Below are positions 8,412 to 18,281 of a stretch of 64,000 nt of DNA, one piece after another (the stretch's first letter is position 1; each line of letters starts with the position of its first letter). The notes below the pieces were generated by a model that was not told the origin of the DNA, ran no database searches, and saw only the letters and a program-made list of their open reading frames with translations. Made by a program: the position numbers and the translations under genes. This DNA is from Nitrososphaerota archaeon (GTDB lineage Archaea > Thermoproteota > Nitrososphaeria > Nitrososphaerales > Nitrosopumilaceae): positions 598,727 through 662,726 of the forward strand of contig JAGWFT010000001.1 of the NCBI GenBank assembly GCA_028867755.1, in the 5' to 3' direction.

Positions 8412-8891
8412 TTAACCTGATTTTGGTTTGGATTCTTTCATTAATTTGTACATGTCTGATAGTAAATTTTCAATATTTTCCAGTTTCTGATATATTGGTT
8501 CAGGTTGTGGCATGATGGGATTTTTTCTAGCTTTTCTTGCTAATCTATCCACTGAGAAGAGGCTGAGCAATAGAATGGCTATTGTTATTATGCCACTAAT
8601 AAAATTGAAATCGTAAACAATGAAACCTATGCTAGTTAGCAATAATCCAATTCCTACTATTGTCAAACCTGCAACCGTGTTAGAGTATGTGCTTCCTTTT
8701 GGAATTCTACCTGTTGTTACATTAAGACGAGCTATAGTAGCAACCAAGAACAGTATAGCTGCTATGCCGAGAAATGTAAGCACGGCTACATTTTTTGAAT
8801 CCGCTTGAAGTAAGAAAAATAGTGCGGTTAATGTTGTTCCAGCTAAGAATGCAAATGCCGTAAAATGGGGGTCATGTGTAGAATTTTCCAA
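8412..8891 (-). CDS. Membrane protein with four predicted helices, unknown
   Basis: A 159-residue protein with hydrophobic segments around residues 10-27, 32-50, 68-90 and 92-110. It ends in a charged, probably coiled-coil cytoplasmic tail (IYQKLENIENLLSDMYKLMKE). The short tail may mediate oligomerisation or partner binding. No function is suggested by the sequence. Confidence 0.55.
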   Translation of the reverse strand: MENSTHDPHFTAFAFLAGTTLTALFFLLQADSKNVAVLTFLGIAAILFLVATIARLNVTTGRIPKGSTYSNTVAGLTIVGIGLLLTSIGFIVYDFNFISGIITIAILLLSLFSVDRLARKARKNPIMPQPEPIYQKLENIENLLSDMYKLMKESKPKSG

Positions 8892-9134
8892 GTTGTCCTG
8901 TCTGATTTTTACCTGTGTTTTGAATTAAGGTTATCCATCTATTTACGTGGGTCTTGCTGCAAAAGGAGTAAGTATTGAACTAAAGTCACCTATGCACTAG
9001 AAAGTTTATTCGACCAGACACCAAAGAATATTGAATTGAGTAAACTTGGATTTCTATTTTGTCTTGATTACGTTATTGTAAAAAATAGAACAAAAAATGC
9101 AAGAATAGTATCTAGTAAAGTAAAACCAAAAAAA

Positions 9135-9866
9135 ATGAATCCAATGAAGATTTTTGTTATGAAATTTTCTCAGATACCTCTGATTGTTTTCAAAGAAGGT
9201 CACGTTGTAATTGGAACAGATGATGAAGAAAAAGCATATACGATTTCAAATATCATAAAATCTAATCTAGCTAATTTTCAATGCTATCCTTCTGGAATCA
9301 AGGTACGGAAACTTATTGAGGTTTATTATGATTCTAATTTTAATTGCAATTTTTCCAATTTCTCATCGGATCCCTGTGGAGTGGTAAAGGGGGAAATTAC
9401 AGAAAAAGAATTGATGGAAGCTATTATAGAATCAGGCAAAATCTACAAAAATAAAGAATTAATGGAAGAATTATTGCTCTTGACGGATTCTCGTGAGCAT
9501 CTAAACAACAGAGACTATGCCGCTTCTTTCCTATTTTCATGGTTAATTCTAGAGAGAAAAATATTCAGTGATTGGGATTACAAAATTAAAAGTCTCAAAT
9601 TATCTAATGATAGAACCAGTCAATTCCTAAATCATAAGAGAGAGTGGTCACTTGGTCGTGTTCTTGAGATCAGTAATCTTTTAGGCATAATATCGAATGA
9701 AAAGTATCAAACATTAGCAAAATTCAGAGATATTAGAAATAACTTGGCACATGGATTTCTTAAAGTGGAAAGAGACGACGCAAAAAAATGTTTTGCAATG
9801 GCTGATTTTGAATTATCCAACAAGATGTTATTGCTCAAATCACCTAAAGCGGAAAGGACTGTTTGA
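9135..9866 (+). CDS. HEPN-like domain protein
   Basis: The frame is open from TTG 9036 (276 residues). ATG 9135 is preferred because the first 33 residues of the longer form are basic and low in structure. The C-terminal half is helical and ends in KFRDIRNNLAHG. The R-N-N-L-A-H stretch is a perfect R-x4-H motif, the ribonuclease signature of HEPN domains, and is preceded by two helices as in that fold. The N-terminal 110 residues are not recognised. HEPN proteins are common toxins or defence RNases, but many are inactive helper domains. No obvious antitoxin lies next to it. Confidence 0.55.
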   Translation: MNPMKIFVMKFSQIPLIVFKEGHVVIGTDDEEKAYTISNIIKSNLANFQCYPSGIKVRKLIEVYYDSNFNCNFSNFSSDPCGVVKGEITEKELMEAIIESGKIYKNKELMEELLLLTDSREHLNNRDYAASFLFSWLILERKIFSDWDYKIKSLKLSNDRTSQFLNHKREWSLGRVLEISNLLGIISNEKYQTLAKFRDIRNNLAHGFLKVERDDAKKCFAMADFELSNKMLLLKSPKAERTV

Positions 9867-9916
9867 ATTTGGTAAAAATGATCAAGTTAATGAAATGGTA
9901 ACACGATGAATGCCTA

Positions 9917-11470
9917 TTGCAAAAACGGGCTCTAATAACGGTAGTAATTGTAGTCGTAATTATAGTAGTATTAATCCCAGTTGGATATGGATTGGCACAG
10001 CGAGCTACAGTTACAAGCCTGAAATTTCATTTCAACAGGGCAGAACTTGCAAATGTTGATTTCTCCCAGACTCAAACAATCGGCAATTTAGAACAGTTGT
10101 ATAATAATATCCAAAACCCGTCCCTTGGGACCCTATCGGAGGTAGCCTCGATAGAATCTGCCGTTCCTTCTGAATCAACAATAATGTTTGACTTGTTAGC
10201 AAATACGAGATATACTTTCAACGTCTACGTGGATGTATCAAATCCTTCATTCATACCTGTCGTAATTGACAAAGAAGACATCAAGGTATCAATTAGTGGT
10301 CACGAGTTACCAGGGGATGTTACAATACCACAACAGATTACAGTTCCAGCTGGAGGATCGACCACAGTAGAATTGGAAGGAATAACAGCAAGTGGGAGAG
10401 ACATAGCAGATGTTCTTGCTAATTCCATAAGCAATGACTATGTTCTTGATTTCAATTTTGCAATAACTAGTTTTTATCCTACCTTATTTGGAGAGGTCCA
10501 AATTCCTGCTGACATTGATCTGATAACTTATCCGATTCCTCCAAAGCCAACTCTCTCTAACTTTCAACAAGACGGGTACAATGTAAATTCCTACACATTA
10601 TCATTTCAAAATTCAAACAATATTCCTATTGAAGGACAGATGCAAGTTGGGGTAATGAAGGGAAATTCCTATGGGTGTGATCCAGCCTGTATAGTGCCAG
10701 TGGATAGTGGATTGGGCACATTTCTGCGAATAACGGGAAGTGATCTGTTTGGAATTCAAGTCTTTGAAGCAAACTACAATCCATCGCCTGAACAAACGTT
10801 TTCTATGAATATACAAAATCCAACATTGAGAAACAACGCAAATTCTGCATTTATCATGAGATGGGTTCCAACCTTTGATACTATTCCTTATACCGCAACA
10901 ATTACCATTGCTGGAGTGCCAGAAACGTCACAGGGTGAATTTCATTCATCAACATTTAGCACGATTCGAGATGTGGTATACAATTTAGGAAGAGATTTTG
11001 GATATGTTGGGTCTAGAGAATTTGTATCTCCTACCATTGAAACCGCACAAACGCCAAGCTCCGCTTTGTCAAATACCATAAACTCTATTCTGAACGGAGT
11101 CTCATCAGCTCCCCAACTTCCTCCAGTTCAGAGTTCTGGCACACAAATAGTAAACGGAGTATACAACGTTCCTCCTGGAAGATATCAATACTTTACATTT
11201 ACCTCTTCCTGTACTGGCACTCTATCGGGAAGCTTTGCCGCACAAGCTACATTAGGAAATAACATTGTTACATACGTACTCGATCAAGCTGGTTTTAATC
11301 AATTTCAAGCTGGAAATTCTGCCTCAACCTACTATAACAGCGGAAAAATTTCATCGGGAAGTTTTCATGTATCTCTCGGAACTGGTACCTACTACATAAT
11401 ATTATCAAACACATATTCAATAATCTCAACTAAAACCGTCGATGTGCAAGCTTATTACAGTTGTAATTGA
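9917..11470 (+). CDS. Large exported protein with N-terminal membrane anchor
   Basis: A 517-residue protein starting at TTG 9917. One N-terminal hydrophobic segment (residues 5-27, mostly Val/Ile) is followed by an extracellular region rich in Ser, Thr, Asn and Pro. Residues about 90-200 look like a LEA/CARDB-type beta-sandwich (NPSFIPVVIDKEDIKVSI). The last 100 residues form another beta-rich domain of PPC/jelly-roll type (VPPGRYQYFTF, TGTYYIILSN). There is no PEFG or LPxTG signal. It is the first gene of a surface-protein block. Function is probably cell envelope or adhesion; no enzyme motif was seen. Confidence 0.6.
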   Translation: MQKRALITVVIVVVIIVVLIPVGYGLAQRATVTSLKFHFNRAELANVDFSQTQTIGNLEQLYNNIQNPSLGTLSEVASIESAVPSESTIMFDLLANTRYTFNVYVDVSNPSFIPVVIDKEDIKVSISGHELPGDVTIPQQITVPAGGSTTVELEGITASGRDIADVLANSISNDYVLDFNFAITSFYPTLFGEVQIPADIDLITYPIPPKPTLSNFQQDGYNVNSYTLSFQNSNNIPIEGQMQVGVMKGNSYGCDPACIVPVDSGLGTFLRITGSDLFGIQVFEANYNPSPEQTFSMNIQNPTLRNNANSAFIMRWVPTFDTIPYTATITIAGVPETSQGEFHSSTFSTIRDVVYNLGRDFGYVGSREFVSPTIETAQTPSSALSNTINSILNGVSSAPQLPPVQSSGTQIVNGVYNVPPGRYQYFTFTSSCTGTLSGSFAAQATLGNNIVTYVLDQAGFNQFQAGNSASTYYNSGKISSGSFHVSLGTGTYYIILSNTYSIISTKTVDVQAYYSCN

Positions 11471-11546
11471 TTTATGCTTCCTCATTTCTTGCCAATGTGT
11501 TCTGGAATATTGATGAAGCCATGCAAATTTCCATAAATCTTTTAAA

Positions 11547-13778
11547 TTGCCCAAAGAATGGTTATGTACGAAAATACTAGAAAAATTCTCCATTCAATAT
11601 TCTATACTTGTTGTGTTATCCTTATCTTTGGTAATTCTGGCAACTCCACACGCTTATGCAGCTAATGCCCAAGTAACAATTAGTAGCGGTGCATCTAATA
11701 CAGGAGGAACTTGTTCACCAACAAGCTGTTTCAATCCGCAAACCATGAACATCAATGTGGGGGATACTGTAACTTGGACAAACTATGACACAGTGGGACA
11801 CACTGCAACGAGTGGTAATCCATCCGACAATCAAACAGGTACTGTCTTTGATAGCAGTTTGATTGCAGCTAGTAGGACTTACACAAGCCCCGCTTTCAAT
11901 ATTGCAGGTACATACAATTATTTTTGTGCAGTTCATCCTTGGATGACAGGACAGATCATAGTTGGTAGCGGTGCATCGCAACCAACCCCGCAATACAATC
12001 CACCACCACAATACACGCCTCCGCCTCAGTATACGCCGCCTACTCAAAACCCTAATGCAGACATTACAATTAGTCGAGGAGCAAGTAATACTGGAGGAAG
12101 TTGTTCTGCAACAAGTTGCTTTAACCCAAATGTTTATTCAGCAAATGTAGGTCAGTCTGTTACATGGTATAATGCTGATACTGTGGGACATACCGTAACA
12201 AGTGGAAATCCTTCTGATAATAGAACAGGGACTATTTTTGATAGTAGCTTGATTCGGTCGGGAGGTAGTTATGGACTTGTCTTCAACTATGCAGGAACTT
12301 ACAACTATTTCTGTCAAGTACATCCATGGATGACAGGCGAGATAATTGTTGGTGGGGGGGCATCACAACTTCCGCCTCAACCACAATACACGCCTCCGCC
12401 AAACAACGTGATAATAAGTAGCGGTGCATCTAACACAAAAGGAACTTGCACCGCAACAAGCTGTTTCAATCCACAAGATGTATACATCAATATTGGAAAC
12501 ACTGTAACATGGACAAACTATGACACAGTGGGACATACGGCAACAAGTGGTCGCCCATCTGACCCACAGACGGGAACTATTTTTGACAGTAGCTTGATTT
12601 CAGCTGGCAGGTCTTACACTAGTCCTCCTTTCAACGTACAAGGCACTTACAACTATTTCTGCCAAGTACATCCATGGATGACAGGCGAGATAATTGTTGG
12701 TAATGGCGTGTCACAATCATCGCAATTACCAAGTACAATACCCGTAGATGGTACTAGTTACTCTATCACTTATGCCATTACTAATGGAAATGTCCTTGAT
12801 ATCAAAGCAAATCCTCAATCAAAATCCTTGACTGTATCTATCCAGACAACTGGCGACGGTTTGTTGACAATCACAATGCCAAGAGCATTAATTGACGCAA
12901 AGAAATCTGATGGTACCGATGATCAATTTGTAGTGTTAAATGATGGTCAGCTAAACAGTCAGTCGTATGTAACTTCTACGACAGGGACTGATAGGACATT
13001 GTCAGTTCCATTCAAGGCTGGAACACAACAAATAGAGATAGTCGGAACCTTTGTTGTAGGAGAATTTTCGTCCTCCTCTCAATCCAATCCATCAACGCAA
13101 ACTCCTTATTCTATAAATGTCCAAACAGACAAATCATCTTATAATTCAGGAGACACGGTAACAATCACTGCATATTCTCCTAATGTATCTGCAGGACAAA
13201 ATGTTGCTATACTTGTGACCGATCAGCTGTCTAATGTTGTTGCATCAAGAACAACACAATTTAACGGACAAGGATATGCAACACTTCAGATAGGATTACC
13301 TTCAAATTCGCAAGCTGGTACTTATCAAATAACTGCAAGTGCTTCTTCTAATGGAAATTATCTGACAGGAAGTGCTTCCTTTACTACCACATCTAATATT
13401 TACACGCCATCTACACCATCTATCACATCTGGTGTGTCAATAGTTTCCGTCCAGCCCACAAATCAACTAGGAAATAACGTGGTGACTTCTTATAGTAAGG
13501 GAACAACTGGTTTTGTCAAAGTTGTTGTCTCATCCACATCAAGTCAGTCTGCTCTCATCACTGTTAATCTTGTAGGCTCTGATGGCACAAGTCTAGGCGT
13601 AGGTTCTATCAAGACATCGTTAGGAACAGGCACTAGTGAGATGGTAATTTCATTTTATATCCCAGCAGGTGCAACTGTTGGCACAGCCAATATCTATGCA
13701 GACATGTATTCAGATTGGATCACTAATGGAGGCACTCCTCTTACAACTGAATCTTCATCCACGGTGGGTATACAATGA
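11547..13778 (+). CDS. Secreted triple-cupredoxin (plastocyanin-like) protein
   Basis: A 743-residue exported protein with a signal peptide ending near residue 39 (AYA). Three tandem type-1 copper domains occupy about residues 42-140, 172-268 and 288-383, joined by Pro/Gln/Tyr linkers. Each retains the complete ligand set: His85, Cys127, His130, Met133; His215, Cys256, His259, Met262; and His330, Cys372, His375, Met378. Each also has an extra C-x4-C pair near its start, likely a disulfide. A thaumarchaeal-type beta domain (390-510) and two MG2/CARDB-like domains (about 520-740) follow. It probably carries electrons or copper at the cell surface. It overlaps the PEFG gene by 4 bases. Confidence 0.88.
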   Translation: MPKEWLCTKILEKFSIQYSILVVLSLSLVILATPHAYAANAQVTISSGASNTGGTCSPTSCFNPQTMNINVGDTVTWTNYDTVGHTATSGNPSDNQTGTVFDSSLIAASRTYTSPAFNIAGTYNYFCAVHPWMTGQIIVGSGASQPTPQYNPPPQYTPPPQYTPPTQNPNADITISRGASNTGGSCSATSCFNPNVYSANVGQSVTWYNADTVGHTVTSGNPSDNRTGTIFDSSLIRSGGSYGLVFNYAGTYNYFCQVHPWMTGEIIVGGGASQLPPQPQYTPPPNNVIISSGASNTKGTCTATSCFNPQDVYINIGNTVTWTNYDTVGHTATSGRPSDPQTGTIFDSSLISAGRSYTSPPFNVQGTYNYFCQVHPWMTGEIIVGNGVSQSSQLPSTIPVDGTSYSITYAITNGNVLDIKANPQSKSLTVSIQTTGDGLLTITMPRALIDAKKSDGTDDQFVVLNDGQLNSQSYVTSTTGTDRTLSVPFKAGTQQIEIVGTFVVGEFSSSSQSNPSTQTPYSINVQTDKSSYNSGDTVTITAYSPNVSAGQNVAILVTDQLSNVVASRTTQFNGQGYATLQIGLPSNSQAGTYQITASASSNGNYLTGSASFTTTSNIYTPSTPSITSGVSIVSVQPTNQLGNNVVTSYSKGTTGFVKVVVSSTSSQSALITVNLVGSDGTSLGVGSIKTSLGTGTSEMVISFYIPAGATVGTANIYADMYSDWITNGGTPLTTESSSTVGIQ

Positions 13779-14227
13779 ATTATTTTAGATTATTTTCAAC
13801 TGGTTTTGTTTTAGCGATAATATACCTTGGAATATCAGAGTCATTTGCACAGAATGCAATTATCATAAATACTGACAAGACTTCATACGGTCCAGGTGAT
13901 CTTGTAACTGTTACTGGTACAGTATCAGGTGCACCAAATCAACTTGTGGCTATACAGGTAAAAGATCCTAGTGGAAACCTTATTTCAATACGAACTGTTC
14001 AAACAGACTCCAAAGGTAATTTTGAATTGACATTCAAAGTACCATCAACCGCCACATCTGGGAGTTTTGAGATTAACGCAAATACGAAAATTAATGGTCA
14101 GACAGTATCGACAACCCAAACATTTGCTCAAGCCGTACCCGAGTTTGGGACTTTAGCATCAGTTGTTTTTTCGATTAGCATTATTACAACTATAGTAGTA
14201 TCTGGAAAACTTCGCCTCTGTACCTAA
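13775..14227 (+). CDS. Small PEFG-CTERM surface protein
   Basis: A 150-residue secreted protein. The signal peptide is about residues 1-25, then one MG2/Ig-like beta domain (INTDKTSYGPGDLVTVTGTV) that resembles the domain near the end of the cupredoxin gene before it. The C-terminus is a textbook thaumarchaeal sorting signal: Pro-Glu-Phe-Gly at 122-125, a hydrophobic helix, then basic residues. An archaeosortase would cleave here and anchor the product. The ATGA overlap with the cupredoxin gene means that the two are cotranslated and probably act together at the surface. Confidence 0.85.
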   Translation: MNYFRLFSTGFVLAIIYLGISESFAQNAIIINTDKTSYGPGDLVTVTGTVSGAPNQLVAIQVKDPSGNLISIRTVQTDSKGNFELTFKVPSTATSGSFEINANTKINGQTVSTTQTFAQAVPEFGTLASVVFSISIITTIVVSGKLRLCT

Positions 14228-14284
14228 GATTGTACCAAACCTCATAAGATCGTATTTATCTAAAACTCAAGGTTTAACGAAGGA

Positions 14285-14767
14285 ATGGGATCTGTATGTA
14301 CCTTCATAGACTGTCTGAAGCCTCTGGTATATCCTGACCTTTTCTCTTGCAAGTATTGTGGATTCAAATTTTGTGCAAAACATAGACAACCTGAGAATCA
14401 TTCCTGCGGAAGACCATCCTATGTAAAATACGTAAGAAAAACATGGCTTAGAAAGCATGGGCAGAACATTTCAAGTGGACAATACCTTGTTGTATGTGAT
14501 GCTTGTGGTTATGTCTCATCAGAACCGCAACTCATAGATCTTGCAGGTAGAGAGTTAGAAGCTCATCTATCAAACAATGACAGGTGTTCAACAAAAACTG
14601 CTTTTTTGGAAGAAGTTCTTCCACCAGATGTGTTCAAGATTTTAGCTAGTCAACGAGAAAATATTGTTCATGATAATAGATCATTCTGGGTTTGTGCACA
14701 CTGTCGTCCACCACAGAAATTTAAGACAAGAGACGAATACATAGCCCATCACTTTGTTCATAATTAG
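14285..14767 (+). CDS. AN1-type zinc-finger protein
   Basis: A 160-residue protein. Residues 5-47 carry the AN1 pattern (CTFIDCLK, SCKYCGFKFCAKHRQPENHSCG) with the expected Cys/His spacing. A central C-x2-C (VCDACGY) may pair with later residues, and a C-terminal C2H2-like finger (WVCAHCRPPQKFKTRDEYIAHHFVH) is present. The function of AN1 fingers in archaea is unknown; in eukaryotes they occur in stress and ubiquitin-pathway proteins. It ends 9 bases before the first ATG of the CAP gene, which suggests an operon. Confidence 0.85.
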   Translation: MGSVCTFIDCLKPLVYPDLFSCKYCGFKFCAKHRQPENHSCGRPSYVKYVRKTWLRKHGQNISSGQYLVVCDACGYVSSEPQLIDLAGRELEAHLSNNDRCSTKTAFLEEVLPPDVFKILASQRENIVHDNRSFWVCAHCRPPQKFKTRDEYIAHHFVHN

Positions 14768-14776
14768 ATTGTGAAA

Positions 14777-16785
14777 ATGGATGGTGAAAAAGCATAACCG
14801 ACAATGTAGAAGGAATAATTAAGATTGGTTTTTCTAAAGATCAAAGACTTGAAGTTAGAGCGTTTCTAGAAAAAGATGCATTCCTACCTTCAGTTAGTGC
14901 AAATGACAATCAAATTCACCTCAAAATTGATCTACAAAGCCCAAAAACGCCATCGTCTGCCTCTTGGTATTATGGTACAGATCGTTCTATTGGAAGTAGT
15001 TCTTCTCCAGGCTATCTTCTAAATGTAGAGTTGCAACAGGAAAACCAACTTTTGATGCGACTTGTTGTTAATACCGTACAAAAGTTTGGATTCAATAGTC
15101 TTTTAACAAATTACAAAATACACAGAAATTTCGCATCTGATCCCAACCCAACAACAGATGGTGCACAGAAACTTCTCAGAAGCATATCTGATGACATTGT
15201 ATCTAGCTTAGAATTGTTAAGTGAATTCGAAGTAAGGGAAATTAAAAAAGAAAACGGTAAGCATCATAAACAAGCGGTAGATTATGAATCAAAGCCTCTA
15301 TCACCTAAAGAAATAATGAAGATGCATAAAAGAAACAAGTCAGGAGGCAGACATAGAAATAGAAAAAGAAAGACCGCAATATCGATAGCGATAACATGTG
15401 TTATCATATTTGGGTTTATTCTCTTCAAGATGGGGTTATTTCCAAGTCTAAATGACATAGCAATGACTACTCCCACCTTACCTCCACAAATAAGCAAAAT
15501 TGTTAATGATACTGTGGGAAATACCGTTACCTCTATTCAAAAAAATATCTTAAACAATGAAACTTCGCAACCGCCTAGCACAAATCAACCAACTATCGTG
15601 AAAATCCCAGTTCCATCAGTTTCCAACAATCAAACAACAACTCAACTAACAAATCCTGAAAATCCACAAACAAACAACAATGCAGAACAGAGTCAGGTAA
15701 CTAGCAGTACTGACAATACATATTCCCATGACGAATTAGTCGCTTATGCATTGCAGTTAATTAATTCTGACAGACAAAATGCGAATCTTCCTCCTGTGGA
15801 ATTAAGCGACAATCAAGCAGCACAGGTTCATGCTGAAGACATGCTCAAAGTGCGTACTCTATCTCACTATATGACAGATGGTGAAAAACCCTACATGGTT
15901 TATACAAAATATGGCGGACTAGGATATGTTGCTCAAAACGCAGCTTTCCAAGGATATCAAGACATTTCTCAATGTAACAATCTAGATACAATTTGTAATG
16001 CGATAGACCCTAAACAAGCCATACAACAGGCAGAGTATGACATGATGAACAACGACCAAGCCTCTAACTGGGGTCACAGAGATAACATACTGGATAAAGA
16101 TCATACAAATGTAAGCATCGGAATTGCGTATGATCAATATTCATTTTATATGACACAAAACTTTGAGAATAACTACATCGAGTATACTAAACCGATATCT
16201 GAAAATAACGGAATAGTAAGCTTTGTAGGCTCTTTATCTGGTGGCACAGTTGACAATATTGAAATAGCATACGATGATTTGCCGACTAGTTCAACTTATG
16301 AATTGCATAAGAACGACGGATTTTACGAGCTTGGCGATTACATAACAAATGTTCAGGCTCCTTTACCTGATAATCAATATTATCAGCCATCAAATAACAC
16401 ATTTGAGGTTGCTGACAAATGGAATGTTCAAGCAAACTCTGCTGACGTATCATTTGACATATCGCCATTTGTAACAAAACCTGGTGTTTACACCATAGTC
16501 GTTTATTTACAAAATAATGGAGAAAGCATTCCTGTAACATCATACTCAATAACAAAAACGTCAGCAATGGTTCCAGATGGGTTCAAGTCGCCTAAAGTAT
16601 ACTATGCATGTACCACAACTCAGCTTTCTCAATACGATCAACTGCAACAGCAATATGACACATTAAAGGCTCAATATGATAGCAGACCAAAGACTGCCAC
16701 CTCTGACCAAGAATACCAACAAGATACGCAAATGTATAATCAATTAAACTCATTACAAAACCAATTAGAAAGTTTTAGGTGCTAA
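14777..16785 (+). pseudogene. Membrane-anchored CAP/SCP (YkwD-like) domain protein with a frameshifted 5' end
   Basis: From TTG 15031 the frame gives 584 residues, but the same frame is open and protein-like back to 14788 without any ATG, GTG or TTG. An ATG at 14777 begins a frame (MDGEKA) that stops at 14795. One extra A in the A-run at 14787-14791 would join the two and give a protein of about 669 residues. Numbered from TTG 15031, there is one transmembrane helix (about 110-130), a Thr/Gln/Asn-rich stalk, and a CAP domain (about 235-385) with VHAEDM, LSHYM and GHRDNIL, ending in a C-terminal coiled coil. The extracellular CAP domain looks intact. It could be a true frameshift, a programmed slip, a sequencing error or a short active form. 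Confidence 0.7.
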
Positions 16786-16920
16786 GGAAAAATCTCACAT
16801 GATGGTTTAGAGAATATTTTCTAGATGTTATCAATCATAATAAAGAAAATGAAGAATTCTCAGGATTATCCACTCCAAAGAACACAATATCTTTGAACTA
16901 GGTTACATATAGGATGTTAA

Positions 16921-18222
16921 ATGACATACGATTATCTCATTGAGATTAGACCAATTATAGAAAAATACAGGTTAAAGGGAAAAACTACGTCATTAAAACA
17001 CAAGCTTGGGTTAAGAAAGACAACCCGAGTTCCACATCTAACACTAGTATACAATTTCATCCCAAAAATTCCAGCTTATAAGATTGCAGAGTTGATAAAA
17101 GAAACTGCATCAAAATACAAAGAATTGCGTTTTACCTATTGTGACTTGGATCTGAAAGAAGGAGATAGGGGTCATACGCTTGTCTTCAGAATAGAGCCAA
17201 GCGAAGAGCTCAGAGAATTTCGCTATGAATTATATCAAAAACTCAAGAATTCCATCATAGAGAATCCTAGAACTAAGAAATTCAATGCAGTTTCTAAAAA
17301 TGATTTCTGGTTCCATGCTGCAATAGCCATTCATCAGGACGATAAAAAGGCAGAAAAAATTGATGATTTTATTGAGAATAAAGAAACCCTTCTTGAGAAA
17401 TTTCTTGGCTACTTTAGAGACAACGAAGATAAACATACTTCACACACACGAAGGTCTCTAGTTTATCCAAGTGAAGCTGCAAGAATAACAATACTTAGAT
17501 CTGGTAAAATAGCATACGAATACGACAAATTCATAAACAAAATACTTGGAAGGAGTGAATCTCTTTCATGGAATTATAAAAGATTAACATTAGAAGCTTA
17601 TAGAAAAAAGAAACAAATCGAGTTTATGCCAACTAATGTAAAAGATTCAGCAGGCGAGAACTGGCTTATCTCGGATACTCATTTTGGACATTCTAATATC
17701 ATTGATTTGTGTGCAAGACCATTTGTAGATGTAAAGGAAATGAATAACATACTTGAAAATAATTGGAATGCCACAGTCAAGAAGGAAGACACGGTTTACT
17801 TTCTTGGAGATATTACTCTTGGTAGGGGTGCAAGACCAAAAGATTATTGGTTGAGTAAATTAAATGGCAATATTGTCTATATACGTGGCAATCACGACAA
17901 AGAGATAGAGCATACAAAACTGAGCGAAACAGTAGACTACAAGGGTTATAGGTTTTTACTGATTCACGATCCAAGTGAAAAGCCCAAAGAATGGAACGAC
18001 TGGGTAATACATGGGGATAAACACAACAACAATCTTGGAAAATATCCTCTTATCAATAGGGATCAGAAAACAGTAAACGTGTGTGTTGAACTGATAAAAT
18101 ATAGACCGATTAATTTTGATAAAATAATAGAGATGATAGAGAATAAAAAAGACGGCAATGTTCTTACGTTAGATTACGAATGTAACTGCAACTCCTCGAC
18201 CAAGCAGTATTCAAATCAATAG
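16921..18222 (+). CDS. 2H phosphoesterase fused to a calcineurin-like metallophosphatase
   Basis: A 433-residue protein with two domains. The N-terminal half (about 1-210) has the 2H (LigT/AKAP7-like) arrangement, with the motif H39-L-T-L and a second motif H132-A-A-I in which the usual Ser/Thr is Ala. 2H enzymes act on 2',3'-cyclic or 2'-5' RNA linkages. The C-terminal half (about 245-410) has a full metallophosphoesterase set: D252-T-H254, G296-D297, G323-N-H-D326, H349 and H364-G-D-K-H368. The pair could open a cyclic phosphate and then remove the resulting monophosphate, i.e. heal RNA ends; this is inference. A folded intergenic RNA lies immediately downstream. Confidence 0.82.
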   Translation: MTYDYLIEIRPIIEKYRLKGKTTSLKHKLGLRKTTRVPHLTLVYNFIPKIPAYKIAELIKETASKYKELRFTYCDLDLKEGDRGHTLVFRIEPSEELREFRYELYQKLKNSIIENPRTKKFNAVSKNDFWFHAAIAIHQDDKKAEKIDDFIENKETLLEKFLGYFRDNEDKHTSHTRRSLVYPSEAARITILRSGKIAYEYDKFINKILGRSESLSWNYKRLTLEAYRKKKQIEFMPTNVKDSAGENWLISDTHFGHSNIIDLCARPFVDVKEMNNILENNWNATVKKEDTVYFLGDITLGRGARPKDYWLSKLNGNIVYIRGNHDKEIEHTKLSETVDYKGYRFLLIHDPSEKPKEWNDWVIHGDKHNNNLGKYPLINRDQKTVNVCVELIKYRPINFDKIIEMIENKKDGNVLTLDYECNCNSSTKQYSNQ

Positions 18223-18281
18223 ATTCTGCTGTAATAATTATACTAAAAGTTAATACCTCCGTTTGTACCTACCTTAAGATA

